A stretch of DNA of 64,000 bases. Origin: Epiperipatus broadwayi. Its lineage: Eukaryota; Onychophora; Udeonychophora; Euonychophora; Peripatidae. Made by a program: the position numbers and the translations under genes. Numbering within the stretch: position 1 is the stretch's first letter; each line of letters starts with the position of its first letter. Of this stretch, positions 1 to 12,208 are shown piece by piece. The notes below the pieces were generated by a model. That model was not told where the DNA came from. It made no database searches and worked only from the letters and a program-made list of their open reading frames with translations. The stretch spans positions 12,810,348 to 12,874,347 of the forward strand of contig JAQFVV010006203.1 of the NCBI GenBank assembly GCA_028023455.1, in the 5' to 3' direction.

Positions 1-959
1 GAAAATGTGCATTTCTTTTAATAGATGACTAGAAACTTTCAATTCTATTTTTGGTATACAGTCATTGAAATCAATTTTCCCATCAATTAACTTTTTCAAC
101 AATATCATATCTTTCAACCTTCTTCTTATTTCAATACTGTTTTAACATTTTGATGTTTTCCTGTTACTAATTTATTAATTTTTTTTAACATTATGAATTC
201 TAGACTGAATATTAATCAAATTGAAATTTTATAGGGAAGAACGATATTCTAAAAGTGTTATAACAAGAAAAAAAAACTATATTTTATGAAAATAGATAAA
301 TCTCTTCAATTTCCCAAAATACATTCCATCTTTTTGTATGCTTTATTAATGATATATTTAATATGTACATTAAAAGTAAAATTACTATAAAATATAATTC
401 CTAAATCAAATACATCTCTTTATATGTAATAATACCACTTTCAATTTTATAAATCTCCATAATGTTATACATACACCAATCCTTAAAACAATCTATATCT
501 CTTTGAATTTCAATGTGATCATTATAAGTAATAATTCATTTGAATAACTTACAATCATTAGTATAAGTAAGTATCATACTATTTTTTATGTTTTGATTAA
601 CATCACACATAAAAACATTAAAAAGTAAAGATACTAATATTCCACCCTGAGGAAGACCTACCACATTATTAAAAAATGGAAATTGGTTTAATCCATTTAC
701 ACATAAGATTTATGACCCCTCAAATAATTGCTAAACCATTCAATTAAATGATTAACTCCCAATATTTTGAATTTATATAAAAGTCTAACAAGTTCAACTT
801 TGTCAAATGCCTGAGTTATATCAAAATCTACAACATCTAATTGCTTCTGATCAGATAAGGCATGAGCAATGTGATCAGATATCATCATTAAATTAGTTTC
901 ATCAGATTTACCATGTAAAAAAACATGTTGATAATTAGGTAACACCTATAAACACACCT
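1..959 (-). pseudogene. CR1/Jockey-like non-LTR retrotransposon RT, 3' half, decayed
   Basis: Read on the minus strand this is the second half of a LINE ORF2. The clearest open piece (945-697) has the fingers motif QHVFLHGKSDETNL and RT motif A as DITQAFDKV, followed by the usual WFSNYLRGHK segment. Further along the minus strand, at about 660-634, comes GLPQGGI (motif B), then YTNDCKLF near 575-545 where the family has YxDD, so one catalytic Asp is lost. The stretch 140-1 reads RRRLKDMILLKKLIDGKID, typical of the C-terminal RRR...DL...YKI..G segment of CR1/Jockey proteins. Frames change between these blocks, so this is a dead copy. Its 5' side stops at the AAT microsatellite and its 3' end may run beyond the window. 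Clade assignment between CR1 and Jockey is not certain. Confidence 0.85.
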
Positions 960-975
960 TTTATAAACCCTAGCA

Positions 976-978
<3 letters not shown>

Positions 979-1073
<95 letters not shown>
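979..1073. repeat. (AAT)n microsatellite
   Basis: An almost uninterrupted run of about 31 AAT units. It marks the 5' boundary of the truncated LINE to its left. Confidence 0.97.
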
Positions 1074-2990
1074 TTATTTATTTATTACAATAATATATAA
1101 ACAATACAAAATTAATATAACTCCAAACAAGGAAATGACTTGTACAATGAGTCATATATATATATACATTGTACTGGTTTCGATCCATAGACGATCACAT
1201 ATACTCTACTTGCTAGGTTTATCTGGGTTTAAACCTTATTTCTAATAAATTTATAATCTTATATTATAAATATATGTGAACGAACCGGTCGATCGAGCAG
1301 AGTGGAGAATATTATTGATAGCAGAGCCGTCAATAATACCCATGATCAGACCAAGCTATGCAATGCATAACATGATCACATTTCCAGATCATGGCCTGCT
1401 AGATTCAAACCCCTACTATCCAAACACTTTATTTATTTCAGAGTAACCCTGGGTGCCAGCTAGTTCAGAACTAACATGTTTGGAGCATTTGAAAAATCTC
1501 TTAACTAGCTCAACTACTTGTAATCAATAATAAATTATTGTATTAGTGGGAAAAAGAATTGACTGACATATTAAGCTTTAAGTTTAAAAGGCAATTTATT
1601 TTAATTAACATTTACTATACTAATTTTAAATACTTTTGTAAATCTTAACTAACATAACACTGGTATATTATATAATGATCATGCACATTCTTAATTAACA
1701 CACTAGAATATCATATAACAAAGCATTAACTAGTATTTGACATTTAAAACACATGCATCAATAGTTCTTCTATGTATGCTATAGAATTCATATCACTTGA
1801 CTCTCGGAGGCTTCAAAAATGCAATGGCTACTTTATAAATGAGAATAAGAAAATGTTATTACCTAGGATTTTTGAATGTGGACTTCTTCTTGCTGTTTGC
1901 TGTGAAATATATTTTTAGAGAGGACTTTGTTTTCTTCTTGGTTGCTGCTTCTAGTGAGAATATTCCCAACCAGCTAGGATGTTTTCTTGAGGAATTTTAT
2001 TATTATTTATTGGCACTATTCTTGGAGATGGTTAAATATTGATGGCGGATTTCAAGTTGTTATGCAAGCATTATCCTTTTCTGGGCAAGTTGGAGGTTCA
2101 CTGGACTTAGGCTAGAGAAAGTCATATGTTTCCAAGGGTTTTAACACTGCATTATTGACTGATTTAATCTCAACTGCTCATTCTCAACTGCACAATATAA
2201 ACTTTCAATCTCAACTGCACAATCTAAATTGTAATCTCAACTGCTTTTGCAATGAAAAACTGGACAATTTCTACTTAAGGCCTGTTGTCATTTTGATGTC
2301 CACCAGCAATATCTGTTGTCAAAATTCCTTCCTTGTTTTTAATTGCATTCCTTGAGATAAGCTTTTAATCCTGTTGTCAGAGATGTTAATTAGCAGCCAT
2401 CGTAAATGTAGGGTTGTTGTTTTTTGTTTAACTTAATAGCCATTGCTGTGTTTTTTAATGATAATTTTCTATATTTTTTTTTAATATTTACTATGCATAC
2501 CTTTATTATATTTACAATCGCACATATATATTTTACTAACAAACTCATATTAATTCGTCATTTACGTACATATATAATTTAAGATCAATTCACTATTTAG
2601 TTTTTAAGATGACTTTTTTTTCTTTAACTTAAATAAAAAGATATTTATATTTTTAAACTTTTAGTTTAAATCTTTTTCTTTCTTTCCTTTTTTTTCTAAT
2701 CAATCATTTATAACTTTTATGAACAATATTTTTTTTAAACTAACAACAATAATAAAAAGAATTCTTTACTTATTTGAAAATCAACTTATTTTAATTTGAC
2801 ATTTCTAAAGCAACCCCTCCCCTTCTAATTAATTAATTGTAACTTTTATTTCAAAAAACTCTTTGACTTTGAATTTTACATTTTTCGAAAGCAAACTGCA
2901 ATAAAAAAAACTCTTAAACTTTTACATACTATTTTCATTTTAACAAAAGATTTTTATTTCAATAATTTTAGACAAAATTATTATATATAC
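1074..2990. other. No gene seen; AT-rich, one small hairpin
   Basis: No convincing coding sequence. A hairpin with gtacaatga/cattgtac-type arms lies near 1141-1176. Around 1165-1430 the sequence is less AT-rich and has a B-box-like ttcaaacccc, so an old SINE is possible but not shown. A loose 30-ish bp repeat of tctcaactgc phrases occurs at 2168-2243. Two open stretches of 66-67 codons here have no recognisable features. Confidence 0.5.
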
Positions 2991-3011
2991 CAACCACAAT
3001 ATTGGTACAAT

Positions 3012-3150
3012 ATATATATAACATGAAAGGATAAAACCTTCAAAACCTGTGCTTTAAACATACTTGTGTGACAGCCAATCAGATGTAATAATGACTGCAC
3101 ATGGAACTCTTAAATCTAAAACACAAGCCAGAATTATAAAAAAAAGATGG
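3012..3150 (+). repeat. Single-arm copy of the 3357-3730 foldback element
   Basis: This stretch repeats, with mismatches, the left arm and part of the interior of the neighbouring foldback: the 'gtgctttaaacat' block, 'acagccaatcagatgtaat', and the segment around 'acacaagccagaattata'. It is either a truncated insertion of the same family or a local duplication. Confidence 0.75.
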
Positions 3151-3356
3151 GACCCATAAATGGAACCCACAAATCTTCTATACTTAAATTTATATATAAA
3201 TGAGCCAGACTCTAGAATTTCGAACTAAAAGTGTGAAACTTAAAATACCTTCACATTTAATTCATTAAATATTATATATAAATAAATAACAAGAAATCTT
3301 CTCAATTTACTATGGAGCAATTTTCAAATCTAATGAAATGATAATAACAAATGTAA

Positions 3357-3730
3357 ATATATCAAATTTATTAAGTGCAAGCAGATAACACTGTAATAAC
3401 ATGAAAGGCTAAAACATTCAAAATCTGTGCTTTAAACATGCTTATGTCACAGCCAATCAGATTTAATAAAGATGGGCCCACCTTTTTCTTATAATTCTGG
3501 CTTGCATTTTAGATTTAAGAGTTCCACGTGCTGTCATTATTACATCTGATTGGCTGTCCCATCTTTTTCTTATAGTTCTGGCTTGTGTTTTAGATTTAAG
3601 AGTTCCACATGTCGTCATTATTACATCTGATTGGCTGTTACATAAGCATGTTTAAAGCACAGATTTTGAAGGTTTTAGCCTTTCATATTATTACAATGTT
3701 ATCTGCTTGCGCTTAATAAATTTGATATAT
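3357..3730. mobile_element. Foldback/MITE-like element with ~105 bp inverted arms
   Basis: The left arm (about 3357-3462) and right arm (about 3621-3730) are reverse complements with few mismatches, sharing the outer 'atatcaaattta' end and the 'agcaagcagataac'-type and 'gctttaaacatgctta' blocks. The interior holds a tandem duplication of about 80 bp (3477-3558 and 3559-3638), each copy with 'acatctgattggctgt', an inverted CCAAT pentamer. No coding sequence is seen. A non-autonomous DNA transposon or foldback repeat is the simplest reading. I could not identify a clean target-site duplication. Confidence 0.8.
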
Positions 3731-3850
3731 ATACGAGATAATAATAATAATTTATATTTAATTACAAAATCACAATATAAACAATACATTTTTCAAATTC
3801 ACTACTTATTTGCTGTAATATCATTTATAAATGTAATTTATCCACTCTTC

Positions 3851-4590
3851 TTTGAACATTTTTTAGCAAAAACCTTTTATTGTACATATATGCGTATACA
3901 ATTTTATGTTTCCACTATCCTGCAATCTTTTTCAGAACTATGATATAATGAACAAAATAAAATGCCCAACTATATAAATAATATTAAGCAATAAAATAAT
4001 AAAAAAAAAAATATCAAAACAAACTAAAAAACATCATAAAATATAACAAAGCATAATAAATCTAAAATAAGTATAATCAAACCCAAATAAAATAATCCAG
4101 TTAATATAATCACATAATAGTTAATATAATAGGTGGAGCTAATAAAACTAAAGTTTAAGTTTATAAGGAATAGAAGTAATTAGATTATTAAAAATGAATG
4201 ATATATTTAAATTAATATTGTTCATGAATATTATATATACAGTCGGAATAAAAGTGTATAATTTATATTTATTTTATATTTATATTGCATATTTTATTTT
4301 ATATTAACTGGATTATTTAATTTGGGTTTGATTATATTTATTTCAGGTTTATTATGTTTTGTTATATTTTATGTTGTTTTTAGTTTGTTTGTTTTTTATT
4401 ATCATTTTATTATTATTATTATTTTATTAATTTTATTGTTTACATTTTTATGATATTATTTATTAAGTTTTGTATTTTATTTTGTTCATTATATCATAGC
4501 TCTGAAAAAGACTGCAGGACAATTGAAACATAAGATTATGTATGCATATATATACAATAAAAGGTTTTTTGCTTAAAAGTGTTCAAACAA
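3851..4590. repeat. 740 bp inverted repeat with decayed hammerhead-like cores
   Basis: The left arm (3851-4110) and right arm (4300-4590) are reverse complements over about 260-290 bp, diverged at many positions, around a spacer of about 190 bp. Each arm carries, read outward, a block resembling a hammerhead core: on the + strand at 4502-4528 CTGA, then GACTG-CAGGA-CAATT, then GAAAC. The mirrored block in the left arm (3938-3908, minus strand) has the same order. The CTGAnGA box is CTGAAAA in both, so the G of the core is missing. The layout resembles Penelope-like element termini, but this is an inference from a decayed motif. Confidence 0.7.
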
Positions 4591-4639
4591 CATAATGAAT
4601 TACAAAATATTAGTCAAAATAACTATATTGAATATAACC

Positions 4640-5651
4640 AAAATCACAAATATTTTTTTAACATAGCAAGTGTTATGTGATCAATATCTAATGAATAAGC
4701 AGAGACAAATAAATTAACCAACCTAATATCATTGTCTTCTTATGACTACCTTTTAAATTAAAAGTAGGCAGTGTCAATTGAAAGTTTTTAACTTATCGAG
4801 TATTTATTTTAAAAATTCTTGTGCATAAAAGAGAACGATGACAAAATATTTCTATAATTACCTTATATTTATAAAGATTAGCAACAGATAAAACATAGTC
4901 ATTACCATAGATATTGTGAACCGAAGTTGAATTAGACTTTCCAAAAATAATATGCATAATTTTGTAAAATACATAATGACGACAAATTTGTAAGCCGTGC
5001 AACCATCCCAAATAGAAAATATTATAAGACAATATACTTTGATAACAGGACTCATATAAATAATTAACAAAACAGATCTAGGCAAAAAATTTACTAAGTA
5101 ATAAAATAAATAATTAATCTTATGTAATCTCAAACACAAATAAATAATATGGCTTGACCAAAATAACCTAGAATCAATAAAAACTCCCAAATAATAATAA
5201 TTATCAACAAACATTATTGCCACAAGTACAAATGCTATTACAATGAACTCTATATTGGCTGCAAATAGAAATATTCAAAGAATGAAAAACAAATTTATAT
5301 ATAAAAAGAATACATCTTATTTTATTACAATTAACTGTCAAACAATTTAACATAAGCCAATTACTAATTAAAGACAAATTCTTATTAATCATTTGCTCAA
5401 GAAGACTATATGAAACTGCACCAAAAAACAGAGCAATATCATCAGCAAAAACCATAAAACACTGAATTCAAAAGCAAAGCAAAAATGTTATTAATATAAA
5501 TCAAAAATAACATAGGACTAAGTACAGTATCCTATGGAACTCCATGAATTATCAATTTAAATCACTAATAATGGCATAAATTTTGATTGCCTGTTTTCTG
5601 TCTTTTAAATGACTTTGTAACCAAAACACAAAATTACTTCTAAAACCATAT
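4640..5651 (-). pseudogene. CR1/Jockey-like LINE ORF2, C-terminal half (downstream piece of a split copy)
   Basis: On the minus strand the piece starts with YGFRSNFVFWLQSHLKDRKQ at the LTR junction. It then has a degraded GxPxxxxLSPMLFLIYINNI motif B block (about 5560-5500), FADDIALFF (RT motif C, near 5450-5425), NWLMLNCLTVNCNK, YLGVFIDSRLFW and further thumb/C-terminal sequence to about 4640. Stops and frameshifts separate the blocks, so it cannot code for a working enzyme. It continues directly from the 7725-9450 piece once the intervening solo LTR is taken out. Confidence 0.85.
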
Positions 5652-7724
5652 TGTAACGATCGGAAAAGGAAAGTGAAGATCGAATCTAACCGCAATCTGC
5701 ACTACAAAGGCGCCACCTAGGCATTTGAGCCTAGAAAAATTTATAAAGTAGGCAGATACATGCTGTTAAGATTCCACTTTATTTAAATATTCAGATCGTT
5801 AGCCCAAGTCACTAGTTCAGGGAGTAGCAGAGATAATAAAATATAACTTTATATCTTAAATATAAAAAAATAAAAGCCACTGCCAGAAATTAACACATAA
5901 AAATATTTATTTACGCACATATAAAATCATTCTAATTTGAGGAATAAGTTTAACATTTTAGATTTTTATATTAATCTTTAATTTTACATTTAAATAGATT
6001 GCAATAATGAGTTTAATATTTATTTAGTGAGTTGAGTATGAATGGACTATATAGATTGTATTTGAAAAGAAAAATGTTCTATCCCTTATTTAACCTTAGG
6101 CCAAAAAGTTCGCAGTCAAACCGGCGCCAACCCATCTGATACATTTATGTATTCAATGTAGCATGAAAATACGACAACACAAAATACTATACTGTCAGGA
6201 ATGTACATCTGAACAGTAAGTAGAGTTAGAGAAAACATTGTCTCTCTGCCAACAGGAATGCTACATTTGTTGGCAAGTAGAACAATAAACAAAAAACTCC
6301 ATAGGAATGGACCGTGGTCCTTTGCCAACTTACAAACCCATCCATAGGCAAACAGAAGGTGTGTGGTGTATATGTGCAATCCTGCCCATAGTGGATCTCA
6401 TACTACATCTACTAATTACACAAATATATCCAATCCATTGAGCTAATTCAACTACGAAATGAATAACCTAAGATTACCCTCCCTTAAACTATATATATAA
6501 CTTTACAAATCTATACAGCCATTCACGCCCAACTTAAATTTAACATTTAATTATGTTCGCACAGATGAATTTTATACAATTTGTTTTATAATGTCGAGTA
6601 TAGATCAGCTGCATAGATTCCACGGTTAAAACGTTCCAAAATAAACACAACCGATCAAAATACAAAATCATCGATAATGTCAATTGCATAGGGAATACAA
6701 AAAAACCCACTAGCATTCATCATAAGATGCTGCAGTGACATTGATGACTTATATATTCCAATCAACTATGAAACAGCAACATAATTAACCGATAATGAAT
6801 CCATGCAACGTCTATACCCAACTTAAATTTCCTCATTTTAAAATCTAAACAATAAATATTAATACAAATAAAATAATAAATGGAAATGATTTTTATCAAA
6901 AGCAAAACATATAAAATTAAACATTATCAATTGATTTTAAACTTAAAAGTCAGATAGAAGTTCATAAGCTTGAACGAAAGTTCTTAATTATTTTTAAATT
7001 TTAGAGTTCATGTCAATAGCTTACAGTAGAAGAATCACTGCTCTTGATGTAAATTTCCATGGAGTCTTTATTTGAAAACTCGGTCAGATGTTCCGGAGGT
7101 AGCATTAGCTGGTTCTATTCTGGTGTCACAGTCTTTTCATTTTTAAAATAATTGAGAGAGGACGACAAGTGCGTCTTGTCGCTCGTCTCACCAAATCAAG
7201 TTGGAAACTATCAGGAAAACTGTATTTCTCTTTTTATAGTATCCACACAGATTCAACCAACAAAACGTCACTAATCCATCCTGTTCATTCAGGTCCGGGC
7301 TGAGGCTTGGTGCTTCCATTGGTCAAGCTAATTTCTCTTTATTCTTTTATCTAATTTTATTCTGACTTTTTAATTACACAAGAGCCCTAAAGCTAGCTTG
7401 CTTTTCAATTAATAAACAATCATTTCCATTTACAGATTACAGGAATTAATTAATACCTGTTTTTATTTTTACCTCCTATTTCTTTATTAAAATATTTTTA
7501 TATTTAAATCTTGTATTTTTTTATAAAAAGTACGTTCAAATATTTTTTTTTTATTTATAAAAAAAAAAAATATTTTTAAAGTTTAGCATCTGTGCGAATA
7601 TATACGTTATACAAACATTTTAATTTTAGCGTTTAGTTTTTTTTTCTTTTTAATACACTTTATTTTTATTTACGAGCTTTAAGATTTTATTTTAAATTAA
7701 TGTAAAAATTTATATACCGTTACA
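5652..7724 (-). mobile_element. Solo LTR (2,073 bp) inserted in a LINE
   Basis: The ends are TGTAACG and CGTTACA, a perfect inverted terminal match, flanked by ATAT on both sides (5648-5651 and 7725-7728), which fits a 4 bp target duplication. The LINE reading frame continues across the two flanks, confirming both edges. Read on the minus strand it has an 'accaatgg' box near 7330, a TATA box near 7239-7229, a less AT-rich transcribed-looking segment, and a 3' part with 'aggtggcgcc' close to the end. The 3' part resembles the end of the gypsy LTR at 12320-13911, which has ctaggca...ggtggcgcc...gttaca. No internal coding region remains, so it is a solo LTR left by LTR-LTR recombination. Confidence 0.85.
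7229..7240 (-). promoter_or_regulatory. Putative TATA box of the solo LTR
   Basis: The minus strand reads actataaaaag, about 490 bp into the LTR, with a CCAAT box about 90 bp upstream. Both are at plausible positions for the U3 promoter. Prediction by motif only. Confidence 0.4.
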
Positions 7725-9450
7725 ATATGAATATAATTATTGAAGAAGAAATTTATGATGCAGTATCAAATGCTTTAGAAAGTTTTAAATATATGGCTTC
7801 AGGTTAAGATTATCATTTAACAAAGATATCAAATTATAAATATGATTATTAAGAGCATCTAAAGTACTTTTTCAAGCAACAAAACCATACTGATGCAAAG
7901 AAATCACTCTATGTTCACCTAAGGAAGACATCATTTTATCCTTGACTATCATCTCAAAAAGCTTAAAAATAAATGAAATGATTAAAATAGGTCTGTAGTT
8001 GCTGATAAGTAATGGATCATCCTTTTTATAGATTGGCATAATAATACCAATCTTCAAACACTCGGGAAATAGACCAACATTCAATGAAAGATTAAATAAA
8101 TAAAGCAAAACTGGTATACATATAAGCTTATTATCTTTTAAATTTTTTGAAGTTAAATTATCCAAACTAGAAGATCTAACATTTTTTAAACAATCAAGTG
8201 AGATAACTGAGTATCAGAAACTTCAGAACAGAAAAATGAATCGGCAACAGAATTAAAAGCCAAATCATTAATACAAGCTTTCCCCTATGGCTTACATAAA
8301 AATAAACTATTAAAAAGATCAGCAACATATTTTTCATTACCTTTAACTTTTAATAAGTGACCATTATTTTTAACAAAATCAATTCAATTAGGAATTTTTT
8401 AATCAAGGAATTAACTGTTTTCCACTTCAAAGAACTATTTTACCACAGAGGAATTCTCTAAAATAATGCAATTTTTCCCTTTTAGTAACAGATTTAATTT
8501 CCTTTATAATCTTTTCTACATCACCATCATAATGCTTAACATTTTTTCTCAAGTTATTTTTTTCAATTAATTGATCAGTTATCCGTAATAACCGTTTTCT
8601 ATTTTTAGTAACCAATTTGATATGATCAGTTATCTTAGCAATTAAATAAGAACAAATATTCCGAAATTATGCAAAAGCTAAATCTATATTAGAGAGTACA
8701 AAAATACTATTCAAACTCTGATTAGATAATAAATTAGCTAACTTAACAGGTGATAGTTTATCAATATATGAACGAGTATTTGATTTATTACAAGAGAAAA
8801 ACAATTTCAAAAGAATGGCACCATGAACTGTAATGGCTACATCAGATACACTTGACTCATAATTAAAAATATTTACTAGGTCTAACAAATATATGATCAA
8901 TCAAAGATTTGCATGTCTGCGTTACACATGTAGACAAAAATTTTCTTGACTAAAACCCTAATTATATATGTAACAAATTCAAATATCTACTAGAATGATT
9001 TTTCTCTTTAACTAGCAAATCAATATTTAATTCACCAATAAATACCGCAGAAGATGAATCCATCTCAGATGGAAAAGATTCAAATTCATTTATAAAAGTT
9101 ATAATAGAGCTAGCACGTGCTCTACACAAAGCAATTAAAGAAAAATTCCATGAGGAAAAGTAAATGTAATCAATGCAGGTTCAGTAATATCAAATGCTGG
9201 AATATAAAATGTATAATTAAAGCCAATTTTTATAAAAATCATTACACCTCCAAAACGCAAGTAAGTTCAGAGGACCGGAATACTAATATAACCATCCAGT
9301 TTATATAAATGCTGTTCTTCAACTGAGATCCATGATTCAGTCAAAATAATAACTTCATAAAAACAAAATGGAAAATCATTTAATTAAATAACTAAATCAT
9401 CAAAATGTGAACGTAAACTGCGAATAGTTAGATGAAAATTACTAAAATCA
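7725..9450 (-). pseudogene. CR1/Jockey-like LINE ORF2, endonuclease and N-terminal RT (upstream piece of a split copy)
   Basis: Read from 9450 downwards the minus strand gives an apurinic-type endonuclease: IRSLRSHFDDLVI, then LTESWISVEEQHLYKLDGY (about 9370-9300), GGVMIFIK, FIGELNIDLL (near 9035) and SLIDHIFVRP. This is the usual EN order of CR1/Jockey elements. The RT follows: 8165-7872 gives LFNLSLNVGLFPECLKIG, YKKDDPLLISNYRPI and HQYGF, then KSTLDALNNHIYNLIS and KAFDTAS (RT motif A) up to the LTR edge. Several stops and frameshifts are present. The rest of the protein continues at 5651-4640 beyond the inserted LTR. Confidence 0.87.
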
Positions 9451-9771
9451 TTTCTATAATTAGGAAGTAAAATAGATCATTTTCACAGTTATAAATTTCA
9501 TAAAGATAATAAATCAGCTTCATTCTTAATTAAAATATGAGCAAATTAATTCTATTTCTCACATAGACGAAGTCATTATAAATAAATGCTATTTCGTTAC
9601 TTACCGACCCAAGTCACGAATAGATGGTGAAATACAATCAAAATAATATTAATAATATATAAATATTTCACTTTGTTTCATATTTTTAACTGCATTTGAA
9701 CATTATCTTACATCAGATAATTTGGTTACATTTAGATTACTAAGATAATTACTGAATTGAATAATATAGAT

Positions 9772-10218
9772 CAGGTGTGGCCAATGTTTGTGTTCATAAG
9801 ATCTACTTTTTATTTTTAAAATGTGTTGTGATCGACCTGTTTTCATAGGCGTAGTCTAAGTGGAGGGAGGTGTGAAATACATACTATTTTTATATATCTA
9901 CCTAATAAAAAAATAATTATTTAATGGGACAAAAACTCATGTCCGGGGGAATTAAAGGAGTAATTATTAACAATATTTATTAATTCAAATCAAGATTAAA
10001 AATATTATTTTTAATAATGATATGGCTTAGTGGACTTCACCTATCTAGAATTGAAAAAAAAAGTAAAACAAAACCAAAAATAAAATAAAAACTTGAAAAT
10101 CTTGACTTAATTTGTTTCGCTCGTTACCCGACAGCTCTTGCCAGATTGGCCTCGCGATCGATCAAAAAGGGCTTTGCGATCGACCGCTAGATCACGATTG
10201 ACTTGTTGGACACTCCTG
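9772..10218. mobile_element. Non-autonomous hAT element (447 bp)
   Basis: The ends are CAGGTGTGGCCAA and, on the other strand, CAGGAGTGTCCAA, matching the CAG-nTGTCCAA-type terminal inverted repeats of hAT transposons. They are flanked by 8 bp duplications, atatagat (9764-9771) and ctatagat (10219-10226), 7 of 8 identical. Subterminal 'gatcgacc' motifs recur at both ends, as expected for hAT transposase binding. No ORF. The interior includes a GC-richer tract with repeated gcgatcga near 10150-10195. Confidence 0.85.
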
Positions 10219-10226
10219 CTATAGAT

Positions 10227-11695
10227 TATAATAAAAAAGAATATAAATAGGAGAGCATATACTGACTCATTGTTATTCACAATATGTTTACCAATTGCTG
10301 AAATAAATTGACAACTTTGCTTTCATATAGCACAGTTCTTTATTTTATTTAAAAAATTTAGTCAGCATTGGAAATTTTTTCAGTTATATCAACAACAAAA
10401 AAAACAATACTTAATTAAATAATTATCAAAGTATTTCACCTATTTCAAATATAAATTGAGCAATAAATCTTTTTTTATCAATTTTAATTTTTAAAGGTAT
10501 CTCACTACATCACACTTAAATTCGACCCATCTCAAAACAAATAAAAATACTGTGTATGTATTTTTATCTATTTACACTATAGTAGATTACTCCACCTCAG
10601 AAGATTACAAAAGTTTGAAAATATAAACATACTGTATTTTTTATTTTATCATATTGATATTATTATTATTTTTTTACTTTTTATTTTAAAATAATAGTAT
10701 TTTTTTTATTTTAAAATTGAAATGATTCAAATGTCTTAATTTTATATTATTTTTTGCATTAAACAGGTATCCTTCTCTGTTATCTTCCTATGGCTCTTTT
10801 ATGCAAAAAATCAAATTCATTTGAATTTAATTAATGTAGTTTTAATTTGAAAACCCCCTCTTTCTGTTTAGCTGTATCTCATACAGCTTGTAGCCTAAAC
10901 TTGGCTGAAAATTTTTTTCATCTTTTTCAAATGACAACTGTTTTTTATTTTTTTATTTGCAAGAAACATAATTAAAGATGTTGTAGCTAATGGCAATAAT
11001 AATAAATAGTACATTTCTTTCATTAAAATCATTGATTGTAAAAAAAAAAAAAAAAATCAATTAATTATAATAAAAAAAAAAAGCTGGCAACTAAATCCAT
11101 TTAAACAAAGTAATTTTATTTCATTTTCTGTCTGTCCTATTTAATTTTTTTATACAAATAATTTACACTTATTGTAAATAATGCTTATTTAAGTGATATG
11201 AGATACCAATTGTAGTGGGAGTGTAATAAAACTATGTTGTAGTTATTGCAGGTTAACATATGTATCCTAATGATGCAACATCTCATTAGTGATTATGATA
11301 TAGCTTTAAATTGAGATTCTAGAATAAGTTATGTCATATCACAAGAGATTGAAAATCATTTTTGAAGATGGTGAAATATTATTGCTTGATTTTTGTATTT
11401 ATAGTATGCAACAATATCCTTATAACTTTCACTTATATTTATTCACATGCTTCCAAAATTAGTTCTTTCTTTGCTCTAAAACAACACTTTTAATTTCATA
11501 ATCAATACCAATACCATCATGCATCTGAAGATGTAATATTATAGCACTGTAACATTTGATATTGATTGATTACTCAAGCTTACAGTAGATGGCTCTAGAA
11601 TAGCTCATGAAATATTCTTGCATATTTATTATTTACTTACTCAACTTTTTTGAGGTTGATTAATTAACGTTTTATTTATTTTCTTTTATTTATAG
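10227..11695. other. No gene seen; intron upstream of the first P450 exon
   Basis: AT-rich with several poly-A/T tracts (for example 11040-11080) and no recognisable coding sequence or P450 N-terminal exon. The last bases form a polypyrimidine stretch and the tttatag acceptor for the exon at 11696. Confidence 0.6.
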
Positions 11696-12208
11696 GATTT
11701 TTTTTTGCAAGTGGAAATCATTGGAAAGAACAGAGAAGATTTGCATTGACAACTTTAAGAGACTTTGGTTTTGGAAAATCAAATTTAGAGGAAAGAATAA
11801 TTCAAGAAGCAGAATTTGTAATAAATGAAATAAGTAGGCATAATGGTGAACCTTTTGATCCACAAATATTGTTTTGCAAATGTATTAGTAATGTTATACT
11901 ATCTTTATCTTGCAATAGAAGAGTACATTATGATGATGAGATATATGAAAAATTATTAGAAAATATTGACAATATTATTAACGGGTTTAAAATGACCAAT
12001 CCTGTTAACTTTTTTCCCTTATTACGATTTTTTTTAAAAAGTTGGCATCTATTTTCTAAGGGTGCTAGAGAAATGAAAAATTATTTACATGAGATTATTA
12101 AAGAACATGAGGACCAATATGATGCTAATAATAAACAAGATTACATTGATGTTTACTTAGAAAAGAAATACAAAATGGAAAAATTAAAGGTTGACACATC
12201 ATTCACTA
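11696..12208 (+). CDS. Cytochrome P450, CYP2 clan: internal exon (C-helix to H-helix region)
   Basis: A 513 bp exon between a tttatag acceptor and a GTAAGT donor, entered and left in phase 1. The 170 complete codons start FFFASGNHWKEQRRF, where W-x-x-x-R is the C-helix heme-propionate motif of P450s. They continue TLRDFGFGKSNLEERI, typical of the CYP2 clan, then NPVNFFPLLRF and DYIDVYLEK, which correspond to the F-G and H region. No stop or frameshift interrupts it, so it looks functional. P450s of this clan are normally ER-bound monooxygenases fed by NADPH-P450 reductase; no substrate can be inferred. The N-terminal anchor exons were not found upstream in the window. The next exon is taken to be 60194-60637 because intron phase and family alignment agree. 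Confidence 0.93.

Noticed and set aside
979-1073. Regular short repeat as CRISPR or coding repeat
   Set aside because: It is a simple trinucleotide microsatellite without spacers.
1839-2355. Open stretches of 66-67 codons
   Set aside because: No domain, low-complexity hydrophobic composition as expected of AT-rich non-coding DNA, and no splice context.
6116-6379. 87-codon open frame in the solo LTR, minus strand
   Set aside because: No recognisable domain, and it lies within LTR sequence between promoter and U5 with no second copy to test conservation.
5652-7724. Alternative reading as a DNA transposon because of the TGTAACG/CGTTACA inverted ends
   Set aside because: The end region matches the U5 part of the gypsy LTR, a TATA and CCAAT box are in the right places, and TG...CA with a 4 bp duplication fits an LTR better.
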